DNA of 22,675 nt from Candidatus Accumulibacter vicinus (GCA_002425405.1 DIME01000078.1:6392-29066); one strand, 5' to 3'; counted from the stretch's first letter, positions 6,584 through 14,201 are shown. The notes: a model not told the origin generated them from the letters alone. Translations and numbers: made by a program.

Positions 6584-8332
6584 ATGAGTTTTACCCTGCA
6601 TGGTCTGGCGGTTTCCGGGGGCATCGCGATCGGGCAGGCACATCTGATGTCGCACGCGACCCTCGAGGTCTCGCATCTGGTCATCTCGCCACGCCTGGTA
6701 GACAAGGAGGTGGCCCGCTTCGAGGCAGCGCTGCTGCGCGTGCGCGAGGAATTTGCGACCCTGAAGGGGCGCTTGCAGCATACTTCGGCCGAGTTCGGCG
6801 CGTTCATCGACCTGCATTCGATGATCCTTGCCGATCCCGAACTGGCGGAAGTTCCCAAGCAGCTGATTCGCGAGCGTCGCTGCAATGCCGAATGGGCGCT
6901 GGTGCAGCAGATGGAGATCCTGGTTGCCCAGTTCGAAAGTTTTGACGACCCGTACCTGCGCGAGCGCAGCTACGACGTGCGCCAGGTCGTCGAGCGGGTG
7001 ATCAAGGAACTGGTCGGCCAGCCGGGCCGGATGTCCTTGAGAACCGGCAAGGGCATCAAGGAAGAGAATCTGATCGTCGTCGCGCACGATCTCTCGCCAG
7101 CAGACGTGATTGCCTACAAGGAACATCATTTCGCGGCTTTTGTCACCGATGTCGGCGGCTCGACTTCGCATACCGCGATTCTCGCGCGCAGCCTGCGCAT
7201 TCCGGCGGTGCTTGGCCTGCACAACGCCCGGCAACTGATTCATGACGACGAAGTGCTGATCGTCGATGGTACGCGTGGCGTCCTGATCGTCAACCCCGAT
7301 CCGCGCATCCTTGAGGAGTACCGGCTCAGAAAGAGCCAGATCGAGCTCGAACGGATCAAGCTCAGACGGCTCAAGACGGCGAAGTCGGTGACTCTCGACG
7401 GCGTCGACATCGATCTGCAGGCCAACATCGAGTTACCCGGTGACGTGGCTGCCGCGCTTGACGGCGGTGCCGAAGGGATTGGCCTGTTTCGCACCGAGTT
7501 CATCTTTCTCGATCGCGGCGACATGCCGACCGAAGACGAGCAGTTCGAGGCCTATCGCACGGTCGTCAAGGGCATGGCCGGCCGGCCGGTCACCATCCGT
7601 ACCTTCGATCTCGGATCCGACAAGGATCTCCATCCGGAAAAGGCGCAGGGCGAGCGCCTGCAAAGCAATCCGGCGCTCGGGCTGCGTGCGATTCGCCTGT
7701 CGCTGGCCGAACCGAAGATGTTCCAGACACAGTTGCGAGCCATCCTGCGCGCTTCTAAGTACGGCAAGACCAAGCTCCTGATCCCGATGCTTTCGCAGGC
7801 GCACGAAATCGATCAGACATTGGCCGCGGTCGAGCGGGCCAAGTCGAGTCTGCGCGGCGAACGCATTCCCTTCGATGAGACGATCCAGGTCGGAGCGATG
7901 ATCGAGATACCGGCCGCCGCGCTGGCCGTCGGCCTGTTTCTGAGGCGCATGCATTTTCTGTCGATCGGCACCAACGATCTGATCCAGTACACCCTGGCCA
8001 TCGATCGCAGCGACGAAGAGGTCGCACCGCTCTATGACCCCCTGCATCCGGCCGTGTTGATGCTGTTGGCGCACACCATGGCGAGTGCCGAAAAGATGTT
8101 TATCCCGGTTTCAATCTGCGGCGAACTTGCCGGTGACCCGACTCTGACCAGGCTGCTGCTGGGGATGGGGCTGCGCCAGTTCTCGATGCATCCGGCACAG
8201 ATCCTCTCGGTCAAGCAGAAGATCATGCAGAGCAACTGCGCCGAACTGGTGCCGATCGTTCGCCGCCTGTTGCGTCATGAGGAACCGGCGAAGATTCGCG
8301 AGCAACTGGAGAAGCTCAACAGTTGCGTCTGA
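6584..8332 (+). CDS. ptsI: Phosphoenolpyruvate-protein phosphotransferase (enzyme I)
   Basis: 582 residues from ATG 6584 (E. coli enzyme I has 575). It takes phosphate from PEP and passes it to His15 of HPr in the cytoplasm. GGSTSHTAILARS carries the active histidine at residue 196. The C-terminal PEP-binding barrel shows GLFRTEF, PALGLRAIR, SIGTNDLIQY and the catalytic cysteine at 512 in SICGELAGD. GGAG at 6570-6573, inside the end of ptsH, is the likely ribosome site; a TTG at 6560 would overlap ptsH and was rejected. It has no N-terminal GAF domain, so it is the sugar-type enzyme I rather than the nitrogen-type PtsP. The last codons form a hairpin (see 8302-8343). Confidence 0.97.
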   Translation: MSFTLHGLAVSGGIAIGQAHLMSHATLEVSHLVISPRLVDKEVARFEAALLRVREEFATLKGRLQHTSAEFGAFIDLHSMILADPELAEVPKQLIRERRCNAEWALVQQMEILVAQFESFDDPYLRERSYDVRQVVERVIKELVGQPGRMSLRTGKGIKEENLIVVAHDLSPADVIAYKEHHFAAFVTDVGGSTSHTAILARSLRIPAVLGLHNARQLIHDDEVLIVDGTRGVLIVNPDPRILEEYRLRKSQIELERIKLRRLKTAKSVTLDGVDIDLQANIELPGDVAAALDGGAEGIGLFRTEFIFLDRGDMPTEDEQFEAYRTVVKGMAGRPVTIRTFDLGSDKDLHPEKAQGERLQSNPALGLRAIRLSLAEPKMFQTQLRAILRASKYGKTKLLIPMLSQAHEIDQTLAAVERAKSSLRGERIPFDETIQVGAMIEIPAAALAVGLFLRRMHFLSIGTNDLIQYTLAIDRSDEEVAPLYDPLHPAVLMLLAHTMASAEKMFIPVSICGELAGDPTLTRLLLGMGLRQFSMHPAQILSVKQKIMQSNCAELVPIVRRLLRHEEPAKIREQLEKLNSCV

Positions 8333-8343
8333 ATTCATTTTTT
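8302..8343 (+). terminator. Weak candidate terminator at the end of ptsI
   Basis: GCAACTG (8302-8308) and CAGTTGC (8320-8326) form a perfect 7-bp stem with an 11-nt loop within the last ptsI codons. A run of six T (8338-8343) follows 11 nt later. The loop and the stem-to-T distance are larger than in a standard intrinsic terminator, so termination between the PTS and met genes is only a possibility. Confidence 0.25.
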
Positions 8344-8364
8344 CCTGCCACCCAACCGATCACG

Positions 8365-9492
8365 ATGTCACCTGAGAATTCAGTCGGAGTTGTTGCGCCG
8401 CAGCGCGCGCAATTCAACGAGCCGCTGCGGCTGCAGAGCGGTGCCGGGTTGCCGGGTTTCGAACTGGTTTTCGAAACCTATGGCACGCTCAACGCCGATC
8501 ACACCAACGCCGTGCTGGTTTGCCATGCGCTCTCCGGTAGCCACCATGTCGCCGGTCACTATCCCGACGATCCGGAGAACATCGGTTGGTGGGATAACCT
8601 TGTCGGTCCCGGCAAACCGCTCGACACCAGAAAATTCTTCGTGGTCGGGGTCAACAACCTGGGTGGTTGCTACGGGTCTACCGGACCATTGTCGATCAAT
8701 CCGGAAAGCGGCAAGCGCTACGGCGCCGATTTTCCGCTGGTGACGGTCGAGGACTGGGTCGCGGCGCAGGCTCGCCTGGCCGACCATCTGGGCGTGCACA
8801 CCTGGGCTGCGGTGATTGGCGGCAGCCTCGGCGGCATGCAGGCGCTCGAATGGTCGCTGCAATTTCCCGATCGTATCCGCCATGCCATGGTGATTGCTTC
8901 GGCGCCCAAACTATCGGCGCAGAACATTGCCTTCAACGAAGTGGCGCGGCAGGCCATCCTCTCCGATCCGGATTTTCATGGAGGTTACTACGCCGATCAT
9001 GGTGTCGTCCCGACCAGGGGCCTGCGACTGGCGAGAATGGTCGGCCACATCACCTATCTGTCGGATACACAGATGGCCGAGAAATTCGGTCGTCAGTTGC
9101 GCCATGGCGAGCACAAGTTCAGTTATGACGTCGATTTCGAGATCGAGTCCTATCTGCGCTATCAGGGCAACAAGTTTGCCGGTTTCTTCGACGCCAACAC
9201 CTATCTGATGATGACCAAGGCGCTCGACTACTTCGATCCCGCCTATGACTACGAGGGCAATCTGGCCGCTGCGCTGGCGCGCGCCAAGGCCAGCTTCTTT
9301 GTCGCCAGTTTTTCGACCGACTGGCGTTTCGCACCGGCGCGTTCGCGTGAGATCGTCTTTGCGCTGCTGCACAATCGCCGGCGCGTCGTTTACGCGGAGA
9401 TCGACTGCGGTGCCGGGCATGACTCGTTTCTGCTCGACGACCCCCACTATCACGCGCTGCTGCGTGCCTATCTGGAGAACATCGCCGTATGA
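8365..9492 (+). CDS. metX: Homoserine O-acyltransferase MetX
   Basis: 375 residues from ATG 8365. This alpha/beta-hydrolase-fold enzyme acylates homoserine at the start of methionine synthesis. Landmarks are VCHALSGSHH (52-61), NNLGGCYGSTGP (97-108), the nucleophile elbow GGSLGGMQ with Ser154, Asp319 in FSTDWRF and His352 in GAGHDSF, together a full Ser-Asp-His triad. Betaproteobacterial MetX proteins next to metW are often succinyltransferases (MetXS) rather than acetyltransferases; I cannot decide the acyl donor from sequence alone. An upstream TTG (8323) would overlap ptsI and has no family support. The stop overlaps the metW start by 4 nt (ATGA). Confidence 0.95.
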   Translation: MSPENSVGVVAPQRAQFNEPLRLQSGAGLPGFELVFETYGTLNADHTNAVLVCHALSGSHHVAGHYPDDPENIGWWDNLVGPGKPLDTRKFFVVGVNNLGGCYGSTGPLSINPESGKRYGADFPLVTVEDWVAAQARLADHLGVHTWAAVIGGSLGGMQALEWSLQFPDRIRHAMVIASAPKLSAQNIAFNEVARQAILSDPDFHGGYYADHGVVPTRGLRLARMVGHITYLSDTQMAEKFGRQLRHGEHKFSYDVDFEIESYLRYQGNKFAGFFDANTYLMMTKALDYFDPAYDYEGNLAAALARAKASFFVASFSTDWRFAPARSREIVFALLHNRRRVVYAEIDCGAGHDSFLLDDPHYHALLRAYLENIAV

Positions 9493-10112
9493 CCGAACAT
9501 GAGCGGAGAGTCCGGGCCGAACAGCGGGAGCGCTTCGACTTTGCGGTGATCGCCAACTGGATTCCGCCTGGCGAGCGCGTTCTCGACCTGGGGTGCGGTG
9601 ACGGCAGATTGCTGCGCTACCTGAACGAAACTCGGGGTGTCAGTGGCTACGGCGTCGAAATCGACCACGAAAGCGTCCTCGGCTGTATCCGCAACGGGGT
9701 TGACGTGATCCAGATGGACATCGAGTGTGGACTTTCCGGTTTTGAGGACGACTCCTTCGAGCACGTGATCATCTCACAGGCGCTGCAGACGATGCGCGCC
9801 ACCGAGCGCATCCTGACCGAGATGCTGCGCGTTGCGGCAGAAGCGGTGGTCAGCTTCCCCAATTTTGCCTACCGTGCCAACCGGGCAGCGATCAGCGAGG
9901 GGCATATGCCGGTTTCCGAAGACCTGCCCTATGACTGGTTCGATACCCCGAACGTGCGTTTTTTCACAATTGTTGACTTCGAGGATTTGTGTCGCCGGCT
10001 CGACATCGAGATTCGCGAACGTCTGGCTTTCGACGAAGCCGGACGCGAGGTCTGCGAAGATCCCAATCTCAACGGCAGTCTCGCCTTCTATCGCCTCGGA
10101 CGAAGATCCTGA
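9489..10112 (+). CDS. metW: Methionine biosynthesis protein MetW
   Basis: A 207-residue class I SAM-methyltransferase-like protein. VLDLGCGDGRLL (31-42) is motif I, followed by GYGVEID and a MetW-type segment VVSFPNFAYRANR, GHMPVSEDLPYDWFDTPN and FFTIVDFEDLC. MetW is always found with MetX in this type of pathway and is needed for, or stimulates, homoserine acylation; its own methyltransferase activity is not established. ATG 9489 overlaps the metX stop by 4 nt, the usual arrangement for this pair. Its stop and the next ATG share one base (TGATG at 10110-10114). Confidence 0.95.
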   Translation: MTEHERRVRAEQRERFDFAVIANWIPPGERVLDLGCGDGRLLRYLNETRGVSGYGVEIDHESVLGCIRNGVDVIQMDIECGLSGFEDDSFEHVIISQALQTMRATERILTEMLRVAAEAVVSFPNFAYRANRAAISEGHMPVSEDLPYDWFDTPNVRFFTIVDFEDLCRRLDIEIRERLAFDEAGREVCEDPNLNGSLAFYRLGRRS

Positions 10113-11371
10113 TGCCTGCCTGGCTACGCCTGCTGCTGACCAGGCGGATGCTGATCTGCGTATTTACCGGTTTCAGCTCGGGTTTGCCGCTGTACCTGCT
10201 GCTCAATCTGCTGCCGGCGTGGTTGCGCAGCGAAGGCGTGGATCTCAGGACCATCGGTCTGTTCGCCTTGATCCAGTTTCCCTACACCTGGAAATTCATC
10301 TGGGCGCCACTGCTGGATCGTTATCGCCTGCCCCTGGGTCGCCGGCGCGGCTGGATGCTGTTCTCGCAGCTCGGCTTGCTGCTGTCGATTGGTCTGCTTG
10401 GAGGATTCTCGCCGTCGGGCAATCTGACGCCGGTGATCTGGCTGTCGGTGATGCTGGCTTTCCTGTCGGCGACACAGGATGTCGCGCTCGATGCGTTCCG
10501 GCGTGAAATCCTCAGCGATCAGGAACTGGGACTGGGCAATTCGGTGCATGTCAATGCCTACCGGATTGCCGGGCTGGTGCCGGGATCGCTGTCGCTGATT
10601 CTCGCCGACCTGTTGCCCTGGGGGCAGGTGTTCTGGATCACCGCGGCCTTCCTGTTGCCGGGGATGGTGATGGTCTTGCTGGTCAGCGAACCGGCCGTGG
10701 TCGGGGCGCCGAAAACCTTGCGCCAGGCAGTGGTCGAACCGTTTCATGAGTTCATCGGTCGCCAGGGCTGGCGGGGCGCGCTGCTGGTGCTCGGCTTCAT
10801 TTTTCTTTACAAGCTCGGCGATTCACTGGCGACGGCCCTGGCAACGCCGTTTTATCTGGATCTGGGCTTCAGCAAGACCGATGTCGGCGTGATTGCCAAG
10901 CATGCCGGACTCTGGCCGGCGGTGTTCGGCGGTCTGCTGGGTGGCTTGTGGATGGTGCGTCTGGGGATCAACCGCGCACTGTGGCTGTTCGGTCTGGTTC
11001 AGATGGTGACCATTCTCGGTTTCGCCTGGCTGGCCTGGCGTGGTGTACAGGCACCTGTCGACACGCTTGACCGAGCCGCGCTGGCCGCCGTGATTGCCGC
11101 CGAGTGCCTGGGCGTTGGCCTGGGTACCGCCGCTTTCGTTGCCTTTATCGCGCGTGCCACCAATCCGGCCTTCACGGCGACCCAGTTTGCGCTGTTTACC
11201 AGCCTGGCTGCCGTTCCCCGAACCTTCATCAACGCGACGGCGGGGGCGCTGGTCGAGTCGCTGGGCTGGGTCAGCTTCTTCATCCTCTGTTTTCTGCTTG
11301 CCGCGCCAGGCATGTTGTTGCTGCTGAAGGTTGCACCATGGAACGAACTTCACCCATCGCCGCGACGCTGA
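10112..11371 (+). CDS. ampG: AmpG-like muropeptide MFS permease
   Basis: A 419-residue inner-membrane MFS protein resembling AmpG, which imports anhydro-muropeptides from periplasmic cell-wall turnover for recycling. Matching segments are TGFSSGLPLYL near residue 19, the DR.....GRRRGW loop typical of MFS proteins (about residues 69-80), SATQDVALDAF, QAVVEPFHEF, LYKLGDSLATAL and the C-terminal TQFALFTSLAAVPR. About 12 hydrophobic segments are visible. E. coli AmpG is longer (491 residues) with two extra C-terminal helices that are absent here; many betaproteobacterial homologues are short. The start ATG 10112 shares a base with the metW stop, and the next gene starts 34 nt before its end. The substrate is inferred from the family. 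Confidence 0.85.
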   Translation: MPAWLRLLLTRRMLICVFTGFSSGLPLYLLLNLLPAWLRSEGVDLRTIGLFALIQFPYTWKFIWAPLLDRYRLPLGRRRGWMLFSQLGLLLSIGLLGGFSPSGNLTPVIWLSVMLAFLSATQDVALDAFRREILSDQELGLGNSVHVNAYRIAGLVPGSLSLILADLLPWGQVFWITAAFLLPGMVMVLLVSEPAVVGAPKTLRQAVVEPFHEFIGRQGWRGALLVLGFIFLYKLGDSLATALATPFYLDLGFSKTDVGVIAKHAGLWPAVFGGLLGGLWMVRLGINRALWLFGLVQMVTILGFAWLAWRGVQAPVDTLDRAALAAVIAAECLGVGLGTAAFVAFIARATNPAFTATQFALFTSLAAVPRTFINATAGALVESLGWVSFFILCFLLAAPGMLLLLKVAPWNELHPSPRR

Positions 11372-12069
11372 TCGCTGCCGCTCGGCAGTTGTCCGAGAGC
11401 CTCTCGACGCTGACCTTCTCGCCGCCGGTCAGCCACGTCTACAATCCGTTGAGTTATGCCTGGTCAGCACACGAGTTATACCTGCGTCGCTATGGCGCAA
11501 GCACTCGCCGGGTGGTCTTTCTGGGAATGAATCCGGGTCCTTTCGGGATGGTGCAATGCGGCGTGCCTTTCGGTGAAGTCGCCGCAGTGCGCGACTGGTT
11601 GGGAATCGAGGTCGCAGTGCCAAAACCGGCCGTCGAGAATCCCCGGAGACCGATCGAAGGCTTTGCCTGCACACGCTCCGAGGTCAGCGGGCGGCGTCTG
11701 TGGGGATTGTTCCGCGAGCGCTTCGGTTCTGCCGACGCTTTTTTTGCCGAGCACTTCGTCGCCAACTATTGCCCGCTGGCCTTTTTCGATCTGGCTCGCA
11801 ATCTGACCCCCGACAAACTGCCGGCAACTGAAGCGGCCGCGCTACGGGTGGCTTGCGATGCGCACCTGAAGACGCTGGTCTCTGTCTTGCAGCCCGAATG
11901 GGTGATCGGCGTCGGTGCTTTCGCCGAAACGCGGGCAGCCGGAGCACTGGCCGGGATGAAGGTCAGAACCGGCCGCGTGCTGCATCCGAGTCCGGCGAGC
12001 CCGCTGGCAAATCAGGGTTGGGCGGCAGCGGCGACCAGGCAATTGGTCGAGCTGGGTATCTGGGCGTGA
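11338..12069 (+). CDS. SMUG1-type uracil-DNA glycosylase
   Basis: A 243-residue protein of UDG family 3 (single-strand-selective monofunctional uracil-DNA glycosylase), which removes uracil and oxidised pyrimidines from DNA. It resembles animal SMUG1 along most of its length: VYNPLSYAW (34-42), FLGMNPGPFGM (61-71) with the catalytic-region Asn65, GVPFGEV (75-81), VRDWLGI (84-90), SEVSGRRLWG (114-123), NLTPDKLPA (155-163), VIGVG (189-193) and HPSP (216-219) with the conserved His216. ATG 11338 lies inside ampG (34-nt overlap), implying translational coupling. Bacterial SMUG1 homologues are known, for example in Geobacter, but are less common than Ung. All recognisable active-site residues are present. 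Confidence 0.93.
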   Translation: MERTSPIAATLIAAARQLSESLSTLTFSPPVSHVYNPLSYAWSAHELYLRRYGASTRRVVFLGMNPGPFGMVQCGVPFGEVAAVRDWLGIEVAVPKPAVENPRRPIEGFACTRSEVSGRRLWGLFRERFGSADAFFAEHFVANYCPLAFFDLARNLTPDKLPATEAAALRVACDAHLKTLVSVLQPEWVIGVGAFAETRAAGALAGMKVRTGRVLHPSPASPLANQGWAAAATRQLVELGIWA

Positions 12070-12091
12070 CCGGAAGACTCTTCAGATGGCC

Positions 12092-12115
12092 GGGGAGGGG
12101 AGGGCATACAAGGGG
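12092..12115 (+). other. G-quadruplex-capable tract in a convergent intergenic gap
   Basis: Four G-runs (12092-12095, 12097-12100, 12102-12104, 12112-12115) are separated by loops of 1, 1 and 7 nt, which satisfies the canonical G3-N1-7 rule. It lies 22 nt after the SMUG1 gene and before the 3' end of the yqjK-like gene on the other strand. No classical hairpin and T-tract terminator is visible in this 94-nt gap, so a role in transcript ending is conceivable but unproven. Confidence 0.6.
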
Positions 12116-12163
12116 AAGGATGTGATTCCCGGATTCGACTTGCGCGGCAAAGGATGGTCAGGG

Positions 12164-12469
12164 TCAGGCCAAGATCCCGATCTGTTTGCGCAGCATGCGC
12201 CAGGTGCGCCAGACGAAAAAGAACCGCCGGCTCCAGCGCCAGACACGGCGTGGTTGCAGCACGACCAGCACGGCGACGCCGATGGCGACTATTTCCGGGT
12301 GTTGTTTGACGCAATCACTGCCCTGGCGAATGCTGGCAATGGCACGGCCGGCGGTGGCCAGGCCTGCGCCCAGCGGTTGCAGTTGCTGGCCAAGGAGCTG
12401 GCGCTGGCTGCTGATGCGTTCGATCAGTCTGCCGCGCTCGACGGCAACGTCAATCAGATCCTGGTTCAT
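12164..12469 (-). CDS. YqjK-like family protein
   Basis: A 101-residue protein. The N-terminal two thirds is a charged helix (residues 1-50) rich in Glu, Arg and Gln. A hydrophobic stretch follows (HPEIVAIGVAVLVVL, about 57-71), then an Arg/Trp-rich tail (RRVWRWSRRFFFVWRTWRML). The tail and the gene order after a yqjE-like gene match the YqjK-like family (PF13997), whose function is unknown. ATG at 12467-12469 overlaps the upstream yqjE-like stop by 20 nt. It is the last gene of the trio and ends facing the SMUG1 gene. Confidence 0.75.
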   Translation of the reverse strand: MNQDLIDVAVERGRLIERISSQRQLLGQQLQPLGAGLATAGRAIASIRQGSDCVKQHPEIVAIGVAVLVVLQPRRVWRWSRRFFFVWRTWRMLRKQIGILA

Positions 12470-12857
12470 TGCTGGCAGCGCCTTTCAGCTGGCGAAGATC
12501 CTCTGCAAGTTCGGCAACGCTGGCCGCGAAGGGTTGGTGGCTGGTGCGCAGCGACCGTCGCAGAGCCGTGTAGGCAAACCCTCCGCTGGCCAGGGCAATG
12601 ACGGTGAAGGCACTCAGCAGAAGCACTCGGTTTTCCCAGAACGCGATGACCAGCAAAGAGATTGCCAGGATCGTGCCGACCATCAGGGAAAACGCCAGCA
12701 CTTGCGACAGCAGCAGGACACGGACGGCGCGCAGCTTTTCTTCCTTGAGGTCATTGCCAAGGAGTTCGAGGCGCGTGCGTCCGATGGCCAGCAGTGTGGC
12801 AGCACCGTTCCTGGTGGCTGCCAACAGGCCGCCTGCGCTGCCCGGCGTTTCGCTCAT
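12450..12857 (-). CDS. YqjE-like phage-holin-family membrane protein
   Basis: A 135-residue inner-membrane protein of the YqjE / putative holin-X superfamily. An N-terminal amphipathic helix (LLAATRNGAATLLAIGRTRLELLGNDLKEE, about 11-40) is followed by two hydrophobic hairpin segments at about 45-74 and 78-101, then a charged C-terminal helix. The holin name comes from sequence similarity only; there are no lysis or phage genes here. It follows the DUF883 gene by 23 nt and overlaps the yqjK-like gene. In E. coli the yqjD-yqjE-yqjK order is the same, which supports the call. Function unknown. Confidence 0.8.
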   Translation of the reverse strand: MSETPGSAGGLLAATRNGAATLLAIGRTRLELLGNDLKEEKLRAVRVLLLSQVLAFSLMVGTILAISLLVIAFWENRVLLLSAFTVIALASGGFAYTALRRSLRTSHQPFAASVAELAEDLRQLKGAASNEPGSD

Positions 12858-12880
12858 TGCTGTCAGACGGCTGTGGCTGA

Positions 12881-13201
12881 TTATCGACGACCGATGATCA
12901 CCCCGAGCAGCAGACCGACGGCCGCGGCGACGCCGACAGCACGCCAGGGATTTTCGTGCACAAAGTCGTCGGTGGCACGTGCCGCGGCCTTGGTGCGGTC
13001 GACCAGTGCCGCTTCGGCATCTGCCAGGCGGAGCTTGGCATCGCGCAGCCGCTCGCCGATGCGTTCGCGCAGATCGCCCATTTTGTCGCCGGCAACGCCC
13101 GCCGTGGCGCGCAGGATTTCTTCTGCGTCAGCAACGACGACCTTCATGTCGGAGACGAGTTTTTGTTTGCTGGCGGAGGAAAGATCGGTAACTTCGGACA
13201 T
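12881..13201 (-). CDS. DUF883 (ElaB/YqjD-like) membrane-anchored protein
   Basis: 106 residues from ATG at 13199-13201, with TGAGG-type ribosome site just upstream. The protein is a long charged helix (about residues 10-75, with heptad-like SDMKVVVADAEEIL and RERIGERLRDAKLRLADAE) ending in ENPWRAVGVAAAVGLLLGVIIGRR-type anchor. That single C-terminal transmembrane segment closed by GRR is the hallmark of ElaB/YqjD/YgaM. In E. coli YqjD binds ribosomes through its N-terminal part, anchors to the membrane through this segment and is made in stationary phase. The same role here is inference. The frame extends upstream without a better start. First gene of the minus-strand trio. Confidence 0.85.
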   Translation of the reverse strand: MSEVTDLSSASKQKLVSDMKVVVADAEEILRATAGVAGDKMGDLRERIGERLRDAKLRLADAEAALVDRTKAAARATDDFVHENPWRAVGVAAAVGLLLGVIIGRR

Positions 13202-13270
13202 GATGAACCTCACAGGGGATGATGACAGAAAGAGCGAGGATGCCAAGGCAAACCTCAAAGAAGTTCTCAG

Positions 13271-13297
13271 ATTATAGAAATCACTCGCGGAGAGCAA
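13271..13297 (-). promoter_or_regulatory. Probable promoter of the DUF883-yqjE-yqjK unit
   Basis: On the minus strand a perfect TATAAT (13271-13276) lies 69 nt before the DUF883 start codon. The best -35 is TTGCTC (13292-13297) with a short 15-nt spacer. The -10 is preceded by C (CTATAAT), a base favoured by sigma-S promoters, and E. coli yqjD is stationary-phase induced, so RpoS control is plausible. The rest of the 167-nt gap (13202-13368) holds nothing else I recognise. Confidence 0.5.
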
Positions 13298-13368
13298 TGC
13301 ATAAAAGTTGTTGCGCTGCGTCAGGGCTTCCGTTCCGGGCAGATGCGAACTCATTCTCGCCCATCGGT

Positions 13369-14151
13369 CTACAGTGAATAGTCGTAATCGATGGTCAATG
13401 GCGCGTGGTCGCTGAACCGTTGTTCCTTGTAGACCGATGCGCTGCGGGCCTTGCCGGTGATCTCGGCTGTCGCCAGTTGATAGTCGAGTCGCCAACCGAC
13501 GTTCTTTGCCCAGGCCTGACCACGATTCGACCACCAGGTGTAAGACTCGCCTGTGCTGTCGGGATGCAGGCTGCGGTATACGTCGCACCAGCCGCCTTCG
13601 TCGAGCAATCGGCTTACCCAGGCACGCTCTTCGGGCAGAAATCCGGAGTTCTTGCGGTTGCCTCGCCAGTTCTGGAGGTCGATTTCCTGATGGGCGATAT
13701 TCCAGTCGCCACCGACGATGATGTCGCGCCCGCTCGACGCCAGTTCGACGAGATGTGGATAGATCAAGGCCATGAATCGGAATTTGGCCGCCTGCCGTTG
13801 CTCGGAACTGGAACCTGAGGGCTGATAAAGCGAGATGACCGAGAGATTCCCGAAATCAGCACGCAGATAGCGCCCTTCGCGGTCAAACTCGTCGCTTCCC
13901 AGTTTGTCGAATAGCCGTTCCGGCCGATGGCGGCACCACAGGCCGACGCCGCTGTAGCCCTTTTTCTCGGCGCAGCGATAGTAGGCATGGAAACCCTCGG
14001 GGGCTTGCATGGCTTCGCAGAGATCCGCCTCATGTGCCTTGATCTCCTGCAGGCAGATGATATCCGCATTGTGGGTCCTGGCCCAGGGGAGAAACCCCTT
14101 TCGCCATGCCGAGCGAATACCGTTGAGATTCAACGTAATGATGCGTAACAT
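13369..14151 (-). CDS. xthA: Exodeoxyribonuclease III / AP endonuclease
   Basis: A 260-residue Mg-dependent DNA-repair nuclease of the ExoIII (EEP) family, cutting at abasic sites and trimming 3' ends. Catalytic landmarks are LNLNG (7-11), LQEIK with Glu36, GYSGVGLW, GGDWNIAH (Asp and Asn of the active site), LDYQLAT and the C-terminal SDHAPLT with the catalytic histidine. The N-terminal segment KGFLPWARTHNADIICLQE resembles Neisseria-type AP endonucleases more than E. coli XthA. Start ATG at 14149-14151; no Shine-Dalgarno sequence is visible upstream. It diverges from pyrE across 50 nt. It would act downstream of the SMUG1-type glycosylase in base excision repair, but the two are not in one operon. 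Confidence 0.95.
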   Translation of the reverse strand: MLRIITLNLNGIRSAWRKGFLPWARTHNADIICLQEIKAHEADLCEAMQAPEGFHAYYRCAEKKGYSGVGLWCRHRPERLFDKLGSDEFDREGRYLRADFGNLSVISLYQPSGSSSEQRQAAKFRFMALIYPHLVELASSGRDIIVGGDWNIAHQEIDLQNWRGNRKNSGFLPEERAWVSRLLDEGGWCDVYRSLHPDSTGESYTWWSNRGQAWAKNVGWRLDYQLATAEITGKARSASVYKEQRFSDHAPLTIDYDYSL

Positions 14152-14201
14152 AGAGGGCAGATGCCGGGAACGGCTTTCATCCGAAATTGATTTATTTGTT
14201 T

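Noticed and set aside
12450..12857. Holin-like annotation suggesting a phage remnant
   Set aside because: No other phage gene is nearby and the three-gene context matches chromosomal yqjD-yqjE-yqjK.
12186..13277. 363-codon plus-strand open frame across the yqjK/yqjE/DUF883 region
   Set aside because: Low-complexity Ser/Arg/Ala-rich composition typical of a shadow frame; the minus-strand genes have clear families and conserved order.
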